Source: Alphaproteobacteria bacterium
GTDB taxonomy: Bacteria; Pseudomonadota; Alphaproteobacteria; UBA8366; GCA-2717185
Direction of reading: 5' to 3'
DNA length: 7,736 bases
Assembly (NCBI GenBank): GCA_016764135.1
Contig: JAESSL010000084.1
Span: 1 to 7,736 of the forward strand
Shown: piece by piece, positions 1-6,519 of the stretch
Numbering within the stretch: the stretch's first letter is position 1
Layout: every line of letters begins with the position of its first letter
Position numbers and translations under genes: made by a program
Notes under the pieces: generated by a model
The model's database searches: none
What the model was told of the DNA's origin: nothing
What the model saw: only the letters and a program-made list of their open reading frames with translations

Positions 1-296
1 ACGCCGAATGGCTCGCCATTAAATACGCCGACAAAGGCGTTCGGGTTTCGGTGTTGTGCCCACAGGCGGTGGACACCGCAATGATCCAATCCAGGCCGCA
101 TTCGCCCGGCGTCGCATCGGGGGACGTCATGACGCCAGAGGACGTTGCGCAAGTGGTGCTGGATGGCGTACGGGCGGAGCAGTTCCTGATTCTGTCGCAC
201 CCTGTCGCGCGTGAATACATGGATCGGAAACATAACGATATTGATCGTTGGCTTCGCGGAATGGGGCGGTTGCGGAATAAATTGATGGGTGGTTAA
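1..296 (+). CDS. Short-chain dehydrogenase/reductase (SDR), C-terminal part; 5' end outside window
   Basis: The reading frame is open from base 3 to the TAA at 294-296 and gives the last 97 residues of a protein that starts upstream. The segment begins AEWLAIKYADKGVRVSVLCP and continues QAVDTAMI. This matches the part of classical SDR enzymes just after the catalytic YxxxK helix, where a beta strand ends in a (C/N)PG/PQ turn before the substrate-binding loop; the helix itself is off the edge. The tail has the Arg/Lys-rich end (HPVAREYMDRKHNDIDRWL) seen in a group of alphaproteobacterial SDRs of unknown substrate. SDRs are cytosolic NAD(P)-dependent oxidoreductases. The next gene starts about 62 bp downstream on the same strand, so it may share a transcript with the oxygenase and act on its product, but that is inference. 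The catalytic Ser/Tyr/Lys and the cofactor site cannot be checked here. Confidence 0.85.
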   Translation, partial: AEWLAIKYADKGVRVSVLCPQAVDTAMIQSRPHSPGVASGDVMTPEDVAQVVLDGVRAEQFLILSHPVAREYMDRKHNDIDRWLRGMGRLRNKLMGG

Positions 297-346
297 GCGC
301 CCGGAAGACCGTTAACTTTTCGGCGCGATGAAATGTTCAGGGCAAT

Positions 347-352
347 GAAGGG
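347..352 (+). promoter_or_regulatory. Ribosome binding site deciding the oxygenase alpha start
   Basis: GAAGGG lies 6 nt before ATG 359. The in-frame TTG at 353 directly abuts this motif, with no spacer, so translation from ATG 359 is preferred. The longer TTG-initiated form would add only two residues. Confidence 0.55.
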
Positions 353-358
353 TTGGAG

Positions 359-1720
359 ATGGAACGCGTAGAATCGTATGCACGGATGGTCGATGCCGAT
401 AACGGCATCATTGATCGTGAGATTTTCACCGGCGAACAGGTGTTCGCAGATGAACTGGAGCGGGTCTTTGCGCGTGCGTGGTTGTTTATCGGGCATGAGA
501 GCCAGATACCTAATCCTGGCGATTTTTTTTCGTCTCGAATGGGTCAGGAATCTGTCATTCTTTGCCGGGATCGCGCTCACAGAATCCATGTATTGCTGAA
601 CTCCTGCCGACATCGCGGCATGAAAGTTTGCCTTTACGACGAAGGGAACACCAACACATTTACCTGTCCGTACCACGCCTGGAGCTATGGATTAGACGGC
701 GCGTTAACCGGCGTGCCCATGCAAAAAGCGCTTTATGAAGATATCGACCGAGCAAAATGGTCCCTCGTCGAGGTTGCTCAGATGACCAACTACAAGGGCA
801 CTATCTGGGCGACATGGGACCCGGAAGCGCCGCCGCTTCTGGAGTATTTAGGGGACGTAAAAGAACATCTCGACCTCGCCTTGGATTGCCGGGATGGGCG
901 CGAAGGCGGGTCCGTGGTGTTTGGCGGCGTACAGAAATGGATTGTACCGAGCAATTGGAAGTTTCCGGCTGAGAATTTTGCGGGCGATACGTATCACAAC
1001 CCAAGCCACCGCTCGGTGGATATGGTGGGTATGGGGCCGAATTCGCAAAAGGGCGTGCAGGGGCGCCATGACAATCGCCTTTCGGATGCGCAACACCTTT
1101 GGGTGAGTTTCCCGGGGGGGCACGCGGTTCATAGCGCCTTGAAACCGGAGAGCAACGAGTACCACCCATCCTTTGGCGACCATACGGCGGTGGAAGACTA
1201 TTTTCGCGACAGTCATGAAAAACGAAAAGCCCGTAGAGGCGACAAAGCGCGCTTGCAAGCCTTCGTCGGTACGATCTTTCCAAACACGTCCTATCATGGG
1301 TATTTGCCGCGCTCGATCTGCGTTTGGCACCCGCATGGACCGCAAACGACAGAAATATGGCGCTTTTTCCTGACGGATCACGATACGCCAAAAGACGTAA
1401 ACACATATCTTCGTCACCATTACATGCGCTACTCCGGTCCGGCGGGCATGACCGAGCAGGATGATATGGAAAATTGGAACTATGCGACGGCGGCGAGCCG
1501 GGGGACAATTTCGAAACGCTACCCCTTTAACTATCAGCAATCCTTGAACAAGACGCAGAAGAACAGCGCCATTCCAGGCTGTGTCAGCGAACAGGTGACG
1601 GAACAGAACGCGCGCGCCTTTTATCGTGGTTGGCGCAATTACATGACTGGCGCCGCTTGGGGCGATATTTGCGCCGAGGCGCCTTCGCCTTCTTTGCAAG
1701 CGGCGGCGGGGGACGATTGA
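359..1720 (+). CDS. Rieske non-haem iron ring-hydroxylating dioxygenase, large (alpha) subunit
   Basis: This 453-residue protein has the usual length for the catalytic subunit of an aromatic ring-hydroxylating oxygenase. The N-terminal half has the Rieske [2Fe-2S] site Cys83-x-His85-x17-Cys103-x2-His106 (SCRHRG ... CPYHAWSYG), the classic spacing. The C-terminal catalytic domain follows with NWKFPAENFAGDTYHNPSH: Asn206, Asp210, His213 and His217 correspond to the bridging Asp and the two iron-binding His. EQDDMENW near residue 366 supplies the carboxylate ligand (Asp368 or Asp369, equivalent to Asp362 of naphthalene dioxygenase). His-x3-His is one or two residues shorter than in well-studied members. 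The family uses electrons from a reductase/ferredoxin chain to activate O2 and hydroxylate an aromatic ring in the cytosol. The beta subunit starts 2 bp downstream, so the two are surely co-transcribed. The substrate is not predictable from the sequence; a cis-dihydroxylating or a monooxygenating role is possible. Confidence 0.93.
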   Translation: MERVESYARMVDADNGIIDREIFTGEQVFADELERVFARAWLFIGHESQIPNPGDFFSSRMGQESVILCRDRAHRIHVLLNSCRHRGMKVCLYDEGNTNTFTCPYHAWSYGLDGALTGVPMQKALYEDIDRAKWSLVEVAQMTNYKGTIWATWDPEAPPLLEYLGDVKEHLDLALDCRDGREGGSVVFGGVQKWIVPSNWKFPAENFAGDTYHNPSHRSVDMVGMGPNSQKGVQGRHDNRLSDAQHLWVSFPGGHAVHSALKPESNEYHPSFGDHTAVEDYFRDSHEKRKARRGDKARLQAFVGTIFPNTSYHGYLPRSICVWHPHGPQTTEIWRFFLTDHDTPKDVNTYLRHHYMRYSGPAGMTEQDDMENWNYATAASRGTISKRYPFNYQQSLNKTQKNSAIPGCVSEQVTEQNARAFYRGWRNYMTGAAWGDICAEAPSPSLQAAAGDD

Positions 1721-1722
1721 CG

Positions 1723-2289
1723 ATGACGAATGCGCCCACAAAAGAACGGCTTCCCCGGAACCTTGACTATTATGACCTGAAAAATCAGGCGGAAGAGTTT
1801 TTGTATGAAGAAGCCGAGCTACTCGACCAACGTCATTTTCGTGAATGGCTCGATCTGTTTACCGAAGACCTCGTTTATTTCATGCCCATTCGGCGCAATG
1901 TGAAGTTTGGCGAGCATTCAGCCCGTGAAAACACCCGCGAAGAACAAGATATCAATTGGTTCGAGGAGGATAAGTGGACGTTGTCCAAGCGGGTTGAGCA
2001 AATTATGACCGGCGTGCATTGGTCGGAGGAGCCACTATCGCGAGTGTGTCATATGGTCAGTAATGTTCAAATTGTCGATGTGACGCCATCGCTGGACGCG
2101 CCATCAGAAATGACCGTACGCAGTCGGTTTCTGATTTATCAAAACAGAGTGGAATACGAATCGTATTTTTTCGTGGGAAAGCGACTTGATCGATTGAGAA
2201 AAGAAAACGGTATGTGGAAAAACGCGAGGCGGGAAATAATTCTCGACCAGAACGTCTTGCTGGCAAAAAATTTGACGGTCTTTTTTTAG
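1723..2289 (+). CDS. Ring-hydroxylating dioxygenase, small (beta) subunit
   Basis: The 188 residues match the length and pattern of the beta subunit family (Ring_hydroxyl_B, NTF2/cystatin-like fold) of biphenyl/toluene-type dioxygenases. The N-terminal helix reads EEFLYEEAELLDQRHFREWL (residues 24-43), then LFTEDLVYFMPI. The middle has VEQIMTGVHWSEEPLSR, and the C-terminus ends KNLTVFF, like the aromatic tail typical of the group. This subunit has no metal site. It packs with alpha, usually as alpha3beta3, and supports structure. ATG 1723 lies 2 bp after the alpha stop, with GGGGGA at 1708-1713 about 9 nt upstream. Earlier in-frame starts would overlap alpha and add an arginine-rich stretch with no family match, so they are rejected. 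No ferredoxin or reductase gene follows; the next gene is on the other strand. Confidence 0.92.
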   Translation: MTNAPTKERLPRNLDYYDLKNQAEEFLYEEAELLDQRHFREWLDLFTEDLVYFMPIRRNVKFGEHSARENTREEQDINWFEEDKWTLSKRVEQIMTGVHWSEEPLSRVCHMVSNVQIVDVTPSLDAPSEMTVRSRFLIYQNRVEYESYFFVGKRLDRLRKENGMWKNARREIILDQNVLLAKNLTVFF

Positions 2290-2310
2290 CGGGGTTCAGG
2301 TGAGCGGCGG

Positions 2311-3486
2311 CTAATCCGTAGAGCGACGGAATGGCGAAAGTTCTCCCAAATATTCAACCTCACCGGCTTCCGCCTGTTTTTCACGGTCCAGAAAGTTAGC
2401 GACGGCGTCGCGAAACCCTTCATCGCGAATCCAGTGCGCGCTGTATGTTCGGACCGGCAAGTACCCACGCTGAATTTTATGGGGTCCCTGGGTGCCCGCC
2501 TCGACCCGGTCGAGTTTTCGTTCAATTGCAAGATCAATGGCTTGATAATAGCAGGCTTCAAAATGAAGAAATTTAAGTCGGCTGTTGGCCCCCCAATTTC
2601 GTCCAAACAGGGCCTCTGATCCAATGAGGTTCAAGGCGCCAGCGATTGCGGTGCCATCTTCTTCCGCCCGCACGAGGGCGATTTGATCAGCCATTCGCTC
2701 ATTGATAAGGTCGAAAAATTCACGCGTCAGATAGGGATAACCCCATTTTCGATCATAGGTGCTGACGTAGAATTTGTGAAATTCGTCCCAATGGTGGGGC
2801 TTGATGTCGTCGCCTATAAGGGTTTCAAACCGCACGCCTGCGTCCTTGATCGCCTTTCTTTCCTTGCGGATGTTTTTGCGTTTACGGCTCGACAAATTAT
2901 TCAGGAAATCGTCGAAGCTTCCATAACCTTCATTGCGCCAGTGGAATTGATGCCCGTGTCGAATCAGGAAGCCGGCGTCTTCCAGACGCTTTGCATCCGC
3001 TTCATGGGGGAATGTAACGTTCACCGAGGATAAATTGTACTGTTGGACGGTTTCTTTCATTCCGGCGATCAACAGATCGCGGACGGCGTCTTGGTCTTCG
3101 CCGGGCCGCGCCAGCAAGCGAGGGCCGGTCACTGGCGAAAAAGGCGATGCGACCTGTAATTTGGGGTAATACCGTCCACCGGCGCGCTCATAGGCGTCGG
3201 CCCAGCCCCAATCAAAAACGTATTCGCCCTGAGAGTGATTTTTCAGGTACATCGGCACAACGCCGCGCAGCGGACCGTCCTCGCCCCCTATTGCCAAGTG
3301 ATGCGGGCGCCACCCGGATTCCGCACCAGCAGAACCACTGTCTTCCAGCGCTGATAAAAAGGCGTGGCTGACAAACGGGTTTTGGCCTCCCGCGCAGGCG
3401 TCCCAGTCGTCGGCGGAGCGTTGGGAAATCCGTTCGACAATATTGATGCTGACCGCCTGTGGGTTGTCTGGCGAAGGATCGGACAT
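2311..3486 (-). CDS. FemAB-like (DUF482) GNAT-fold acyltransferase
   Basis: This 391-residue protein belongs to the FemAB_like family formerly called DUF482, common in proteobacteria and annotated as GNAT-superfamily N-acyltransferases with no settled substrate. Visible hallmarks are PFVSHAFLSALEDSGSAG (residues 37-54), the basic stretch SSRKRKNIRKERK (199-211), LFGRNWGA (293-300) and the conserved GTQGPHKIQRGYLPV (331-345). There is no signal peptide or membrane segment, so it is probably cytosolic. FemA/FemB relatives add amino acids to peptidoglycan precursors from aminoacyl-tRNA, but carrying that role over to this family is unproven. The start ATG at 3484-3486 has AAGGAAA (3491-3497) 4 nt upstream. 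It follows the Rid-family gene by 20 bp on the same strand and is probably its operon partner. Its stop lies 21 bp from the stop of the convergent oxygenase beta gene. Confidence 0.88.
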   Translation of the reverse strand: MSDPSPDNPQAVSINIVERISQRSADDWDACAGGQNPFVSHAFLSALEDSGSAGAESGWRPHHLAIGGEDGPLRGVVPMYLKNHSQGEYVFDWGWADAYERAGGRYYPKLQVASPFSPVTGPRLLARPGEDQDAVRDLLIAGMKETVQQYNLSSVNVTFPHEADAKRLEDAGFLIRHGHQFHWRNEGYGSFDDFLNNLSSRKRKNIRKERKAIKDAGVRFETLIGDDIKPHHWDEFHKFYVSTYDRKWGYPYLTREFFDLINERMADQIALVRAEEDGTAIAGALNLIGSEALFGRNWGANSRLKFLHFEACYYQAIDLAIERKLDRVEAGTQGPHKIQRGYLPVRTYSAHWIRDEGFRDAVANFLDREKQAEAGEVEYLGELSPFRRSTD

Positions 3487-3506
3487 TGTATTTCCTTACA
3501 GCGCTA

Positions 3507-3974
3507 TCAATCGCCAAATTCGATAACGGCCTCGACTTCAACCGCGACATTGAAAGGCAGCCCGCCAGCGCCAACGGCGGAGCGTGCGTGTTTGCCGGTT
3601 TCACCAAATATTTCCACCATCAAATCCGACGCGCCATTAATGATTTTGGGATGGTTGACGAAACCAGGCGCGCCATTCACGAAGCCCACCAGTTTTATGA
3701 TTCGCGTGATTCTGTCCAGATCGCCCAACGCCGCTTTGGCCTGCGCCAAAATATTCAAGGCGCAGGTGCGCGCCGCTTCAACGCCCTGGTCGTCGGAGAT
3801 TTCACCGCCGACGACGCCGACGAACTTTAAATCTCCATTCCAGACGGGGACCTGTCCGGCGATCCAAAGTTGGTTGCCGGTAAAGACATAGGGCACATAG
3901 TTTGCAGCGGGCGACGCTGCTTTTGGTAGCTCGACGCCCAATTCAGCTAAACGCGCCTCTATTTTACCCGCCAT
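3507..3974 (-). CDS. RidA/YjgF/YER057c (Rid) family protein
   Basis: The 155-residue protein begins MAGKIEARLAELG, then PAANYVPYVFTGNQLWIAGQ, typical of the alphaproteobacterial Rid subgroup, which is longer than the roughly 128-residue E. coli RidA. Near the C-terminus, ARSAVGAGGLPFNVAVEVEA carries Arg131 and Glu146. Their 15-residue spacing equals that of the active-site Arg105 and Glu120 of E. coli RidA, so the catalytic Arg is kept. RidA hydrolyses reactive enamine/imine intermediates such as 2-aminoacrylate released by PLP enzymes. Whether this subgroup has that activity is not shown by sequence alone. Translation could begin further upstream at 4046 in the same frame, but the added 24 residues show no family resemblance and the strong ribosome binding site sits at the ATG ending at 3974. 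It is the first gene of the minus-strand pair with the FemAB-like gene. Confidence 0.92.
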   Translation of the reverse strand: MAGKIEARLAELGVELPKAASPAANYVPYVFTGNQLWIAGQVPVWNGDLKFVGVVGGEISDDQGVEAARTCALNILAQAKAALGDLDRITRIIKLVGFVNGAPGFVNHPKIINGASDLMVEIFGETGKHARSAVGAGGLPFNVAVEVEAVIEFGD

Positions 3975-3980
3975 TTCGGT

Positions 3981-3986
3981 TCTCCC
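3981..3986 (-). promoter_or_regulatory. Ribosome binding site of the Rid-family gene
   Basis: On the minus strand GGGAGA lies 6 nt before the ATG at 3972-3974. It is the best Shine-Dalgarno match in the window and decides this start over the upstream in-frame ATG at 4044-4046. Confidence 0.7.
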
Positions 3987-4171
3987 AATTTTGTAAAATG
4001 CCTGTACTGTTGCGGCATAGTAGCGATTGTATGAAGTGCGATCCATGACGTCCGTGCGTAAATTGTCGTTTGCTAGGTTTTGATGCTAGTTGGCCCTTGA
4101 TTTACATTGGGGACACTGGTTTTTGCCATGCTGCCGCCGTATAAGCTGGAACCTTCGAAACCTCTCAAAAC

Positions 4172-4177
4172 AGGTGA
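4172..4177 (+). promoter_or_regulatory. Ribosome binding site of the epimerase gene
   Basis: AGGTGA lies 8 nt before ATG 4186. The alternative ATG at 4177 overlaps this motif, and starting there would put three extra residues (MKS) before the Rossmann strand. ATG 4186, giving MTVLVTGAAG, is therefore preferred. Confidence 0.5.
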
Positions 4178-4185
4178 TGAAATCG

Positions 4186-5169
4186 ATGACAGTACTGGTG
4201 ACAGGCGCTGCGGGATTTATTGGTTATCACGTCTCCGAAGCTCTTTTGGCGCGTGGCGAACGTGTCATTGGCGTTGATATCCTGAACGATTATTACGATG
4301 TAAATTTGAAGTTCGCGCGCCGGGATCGCTTGATGCGTCACGATGCGTTTGAATTTATAAAGATTGATATCGGCGACCGGGAAGCGATGAACGCGCTGGC
4401 GGCGGCAAACCCCGATATTACGACGATTATACACTTGGCGGCGCAGGCCGGCGTTCGGTATTCGCTTGAAAACCCGTTTGCCTATATCGAATCAAATGTG
4501 ATCGGTCATCTTGTGATGCTGGAAATGTGCCGGAACATGAAAGGGCTGGAGCACTTCGTCTACGCCAGTTCGTCTTCGGTGTATGGCGGCAATACTAAAT
4601 TACCGTTTTCGGTTGATGATCCAACGGACACGCCGGTTTCAATCTATGCCGCGACCAAAAAAATGGACGAATTGATGAGCCATAGCTACAGCCATCTTTT
4701 TGGAATTCCGGCGACCGGGCTACGGTTCTTTACCGTATACGGTCCATGGGGGCGTCCTGACATGGCCGCCTATATCTTCCTGGACGCTATTTTTGCGGGT
4801 CGACCCATCCCAGTCTTCAATAATGGTGAAATGATGCGGGATTTCACGTTTGTCGACGATATCGTTAAAGGTATATTGGCGGTGGCGGATGGGCCACCAT
4901 CTGGAGACGGCGCGCCGCACCGTGTCTTCAACATTGGCAATAATCGTTCCGAGCCGTTGATGCGGTTTATTGAAATGATTGAAAAGGCCGCAGGACGGAA
5001 AGCGGAAATTGATTTTCAACCCATGCAGCCCGGTGATGTTCCGGCGACCTATGCTGATATTTCGGCGATTCAGAATGAATTCGGCTTTGAACCTTCAACG
5101 TCTATAGACGAAGGGATTCCTCGTTTTGTAGAGTGGTATCGCGAATACCACGGTATGGATCGGAACTGA
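4186..5169 (+). CDS. NAD-dependent nucleotide-sugar 4-epimerase, UDP-glucuronate 4-epimerase type (CapI/LspL-like)
   Basis: This 327-residue extended SDR has the normal length for the family. The N-terminal Rossmann motif is VTGAAGFIG (Gly7, Gly10, Gly13). The segment VDILNDYYDVNLKFARRDRL (residues 30-49) carries the NDYYD...LK.AR signature of UDP-glucuronate 4-epimerases. SSSSVYG (128-134) supplies the catalytic Ser, and Tyr154-x3-Lys158 (IYAATK) is the catalytic pair. FFTVYGPWGRPDMA and RDFTFVDDIV follow, also typical. The known reaction interconverts UDP-glucuronate and UDP-galacturonate through a 4-keto intermediate with bound NAD, in the cytosol, for capsule or LPS. The gene 52 bp downstream is a TviB-type dehydrogenase rather than a UDP-glucose dehydrogenase, so the true substrate could be an N-acetylated uronic acid. 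It is the first gene of the plus-strand group. Confidence 0.9.
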   Translation: MTVLVTGAAGFIGYHVSEALLARGERVIGVDILNDYYDVNLKFARRDRLMRHDAFEFIKIDIGDREAMNALAAANPDITTIIHLAAQAGVRYSLENPFAYIESNVIGHLVMLEMCRNMKGLEHFVYASSSSVYGGNTKLPFSVDDPTDTPVSIYAATKKMDELMSHSYSHLFGIPATGLRFFTVYGPWGRPDMAAYIFLDAIFAGRPIPVFNNGEMMRDFTFVDDIVKGILAVADGPPSGDGAPHRVFNIGNNRSEPLMRFIEMIEKAAGRKAEIDFQPMQPGDVPATYADISAIQNEFGFEPSTSIDEGIPRFVEWYREYHGMDRN

Positions 5170-5221
5170 TTTTCAATACTGTAATTTCTGAATAGTTTTT
5201 GCGTAGTTGAAAGATCACTAT

Positions 5222-6478
5222 ATGGCACAATTGCAAAAAGTTGCTGTAATCGGGTTGGGGTATGTAGGGCTGCCCTTGGCGGTTGCGCTTGCAAAGAGCC
5301 AGGCAGTGACAGGATTTGATATCAATGTTGAGCGGGTGTCGGAGCTACGCGCGGGGCATGACCGCACCAATGAACTTACCAGCGATGATTTAAAGGCGTC
5401 GGATCTGGCGGTAACAAGTGACCCGTCTGATATTCAAGGATGTGATATTTACATTGTCGCCGTGCCGACGCCCGTCGATGAGGCGAAAAATCCGGATTTA
5501 GCGGCGGTCACGGGGGCGTCGACATTAGTCGGCGACGTGATGGCGAAGGGTGCAATCGTCGTCTTTGAAAGTACAGTGTACCCGGGTGTCACTGAAGATG
5601 TGTGCGGCCCCGCGTTGGAGGCGGCGTCAAACCTTGAGTGCGGCAAGGACTTTTACCTCGGGTATTCGCCGGAACGTATCAACCCCGGTGATAAAGTGCA
5701 TACCGTCGACAAGATTACAAAAGTCGTTGCGGGGCAAACGCCGGAAGTCGCCGAGATTCTGACCAAGCTTTATGGTGCAATGAACAATGGCGATATTTTT
5801 GTCGCCAAAAGCATTCGTGCGGCGGAAGCCGCGAAAGTAATCGAGAATTCCCAACGGGACATTAATATCGCGTTTATTAATGAAGTCGCGATGATCTTCG
5901 ACCGTATGGGGTTACCCGTCCAGGATGTGCTGGAGGCGGCGGGCACGAAATGGAATTTTCTAAAATTCTCGCCTGGGCTGGTGGGCGGACATTGCATTGG
6001 GGTTGATCCTTTTTATCTTGCCCATGCTGCGAAGGCGCATGGGCATGACCCGGAAATTATTTTGGCCGGACGCCGCATCAATGACGGCATGAGCGCCTAT
6101 ATTACGGAACGGGTGCACGAATTATTGGACAACCGTCAATCCGATATACTGGTATTGGGATTGACCTTTAAAGAGAATGTCCCGGATTTACGAAATTCTC
6201 AGGTGCGCTCCATCGTCGATGGCTTGGCGGCCTTGGGGCATCGGGTCCAGGTGCACGACCCTTTGGCGGATCCCGTTGAAGCTGACCGTCACTACGGAAT
6301 TACACTTCAGAAAAGCCTGTCGGACGACTATGATTGCATTATCGGTGCTGTCGCCCATGATGAATACAAAAATATTACCCCCGAAAATCTGATTAAGCCG
6401 GGGGGGCTGATCGCTGACTTGAAGGCGATTTGGCCGGACGCTGCAACAAGCGATGTTTGCCGATATTGGTCACTGTAA
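5222..6478 (+). CDS. UDP-N-acetyl-hexosamine 6-dehydrogenase, TviB/WbpA/CapL group
   Basis: The 418-residue protein has the three-part layout of UDP-glucose/GDP-mannose dehydrogenases. The NAD domain has VIGLGYVGLP (Gly11, Gly13, Gly16). The middle has ESTVYPGVTE and GYSPERINPGD (Glu151), then AAKVIENSQRDINIAFINE with Lys205 and Asn209. The catalytic Cys258 sits in GGHCIGVDP, and the C-terminal domain has GLTFKENVPDLRNS. The ENSQRDINIA stretch is typical of UDP-GlcNAc/UDP-ManNAc dehydrogenases and differs from UDP-glucose dehydrogenases. The enzyme oxidises C6 of the sugar to a carboxylate with two NAD+, in the cytosol. As in Vi antigen synthesis, the expected product is UDP-GlcNAcA or UDP-GalNAcA. 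ATG 5222 is chosen over the in-frame TTG at 5207 for better alignment to the family start; its Shine-Dalgarno (GAAAGA, 7 nt) is weak. All key residues are intact. Confidence 0.9.
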   Translation: MAQLQKVAVIGLGYVGLPLAVALAKSQAVTGFDINVERVSELRAGHDRTNELTSDDLKASDLAVTSDPSDIQGCDIYIVAVPTPVDEAKNPDLAAVTGASTLVGDVMAKGAIVVFESTVYPGVTEDVCGPALEAASNLECGKDFYLGYSPERINPGDKVHTVDKITKVVAGQTPEVAEILTKLYGAMNNGDIFVAKSIRAAEAAKVIENSQRDINIAFINEVAMIFDRMGLPVQDVLEAAGTKWNFLKFSPGLVGGHCIGVDPFYLAHAAKAHGHDPEIILAGRRINDGMSAYITERVHELLDNRQSDILVLGLTFKENVPDLRNSQVRSIVDGLAALGHRVQVHDPLADPVEADRHYGITLQKSLSDDYDCIIGAVAHDEYKNITPENLIKPGGLIADLKAIWPDAATSDVCRYWSL

Positions 6479-6492
6479 ATGACACCAATTTT
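6465..6492 (+). terminator. Imperfect inverted repeat at the dehydrogenase stop; weak terminator/attenuator candidate
   Basis: ATTGGT (6465-6470) pairs with ACCAAT (6484-6489), with two more possible pairs inside across a bulge, and is followed by TTTT. It overlaps the TAA at 6476-6478. The stem is short and AT-containing and the T run is only four, so read-through into the next gene is likely. It may have no function. Confidence 0.2.
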
Positions 6493-6519
6493 ACTGATTG
6501 ATTAGAAAGCGTCTTTAAC

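Larger units (their letters stand above)
3975..4185. promoter_or_regulatory. Divergent intergenic region between the Rid and epimerase genes
   Basis: About 210 bp separates the two divergent starts, so promoters for both the minus-strand pair and the plus-strand polysaccharide genes should lie here. I found no convincing -35/-10 pair on either strand. The plus strand holds AT-rich patches around 4060-4090 and 4100-4130, including the short repeat GCTAG on both sides of GTTTTGAT near 4071-4088. No operator palindrome or riboswitch-like structure is evident. In-frame upstream extensions of both flanking genes enter this region but lack homology. Confidence 0.4.

Noticed and set aside
523..530. 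Run of eight T in the oxygenase alpha gene as a possible slippage or phase-variation site
   Set aside because: The frame is intact and the run codes for Asp-Phe-Phe-Ser in a family-consistent position. Nothing suggests phase variation of a catabolic enzyme.
1114..1120. Run of seven G in the oxygenase alpha gene as a possible frameshift
   Set aside because: Translation stays consistent with the family on both sides (VSFPGGHAVH), so there is no sign of a shift.
848..1741. Long open frame on the minus strand opposite the oxygenase alpha gene
   Set aside because: Its product is Arg/His-rich with no recognisable domain, and it lies wholly opposite a well-supported gene. It is a shadow frame.
3364..3891. 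Open plus-strand frame spanning the FemAB/Rid junction
   Set aside because: It overlaps two well-supported minus-strand genes, and its product has low-complexity composition and no motif.
4122..4150. TTGCCA followed by TATAAG as a promoter for the epimerase gene
   Set aside because: The spacing is only 11 nt, far from the usual 16-18, so it is not a credible sigma-70 promoter.
6479..6505. Nine-codon ORF (MTPILLID plus stop) starting directly after the dehydrogenase stop
   Set aside because: It is too short to judge, has no ribosome binding site of its own apart from possible coupling, and shows no leader-peptide pattern such as a codon run next to a strong terminator.
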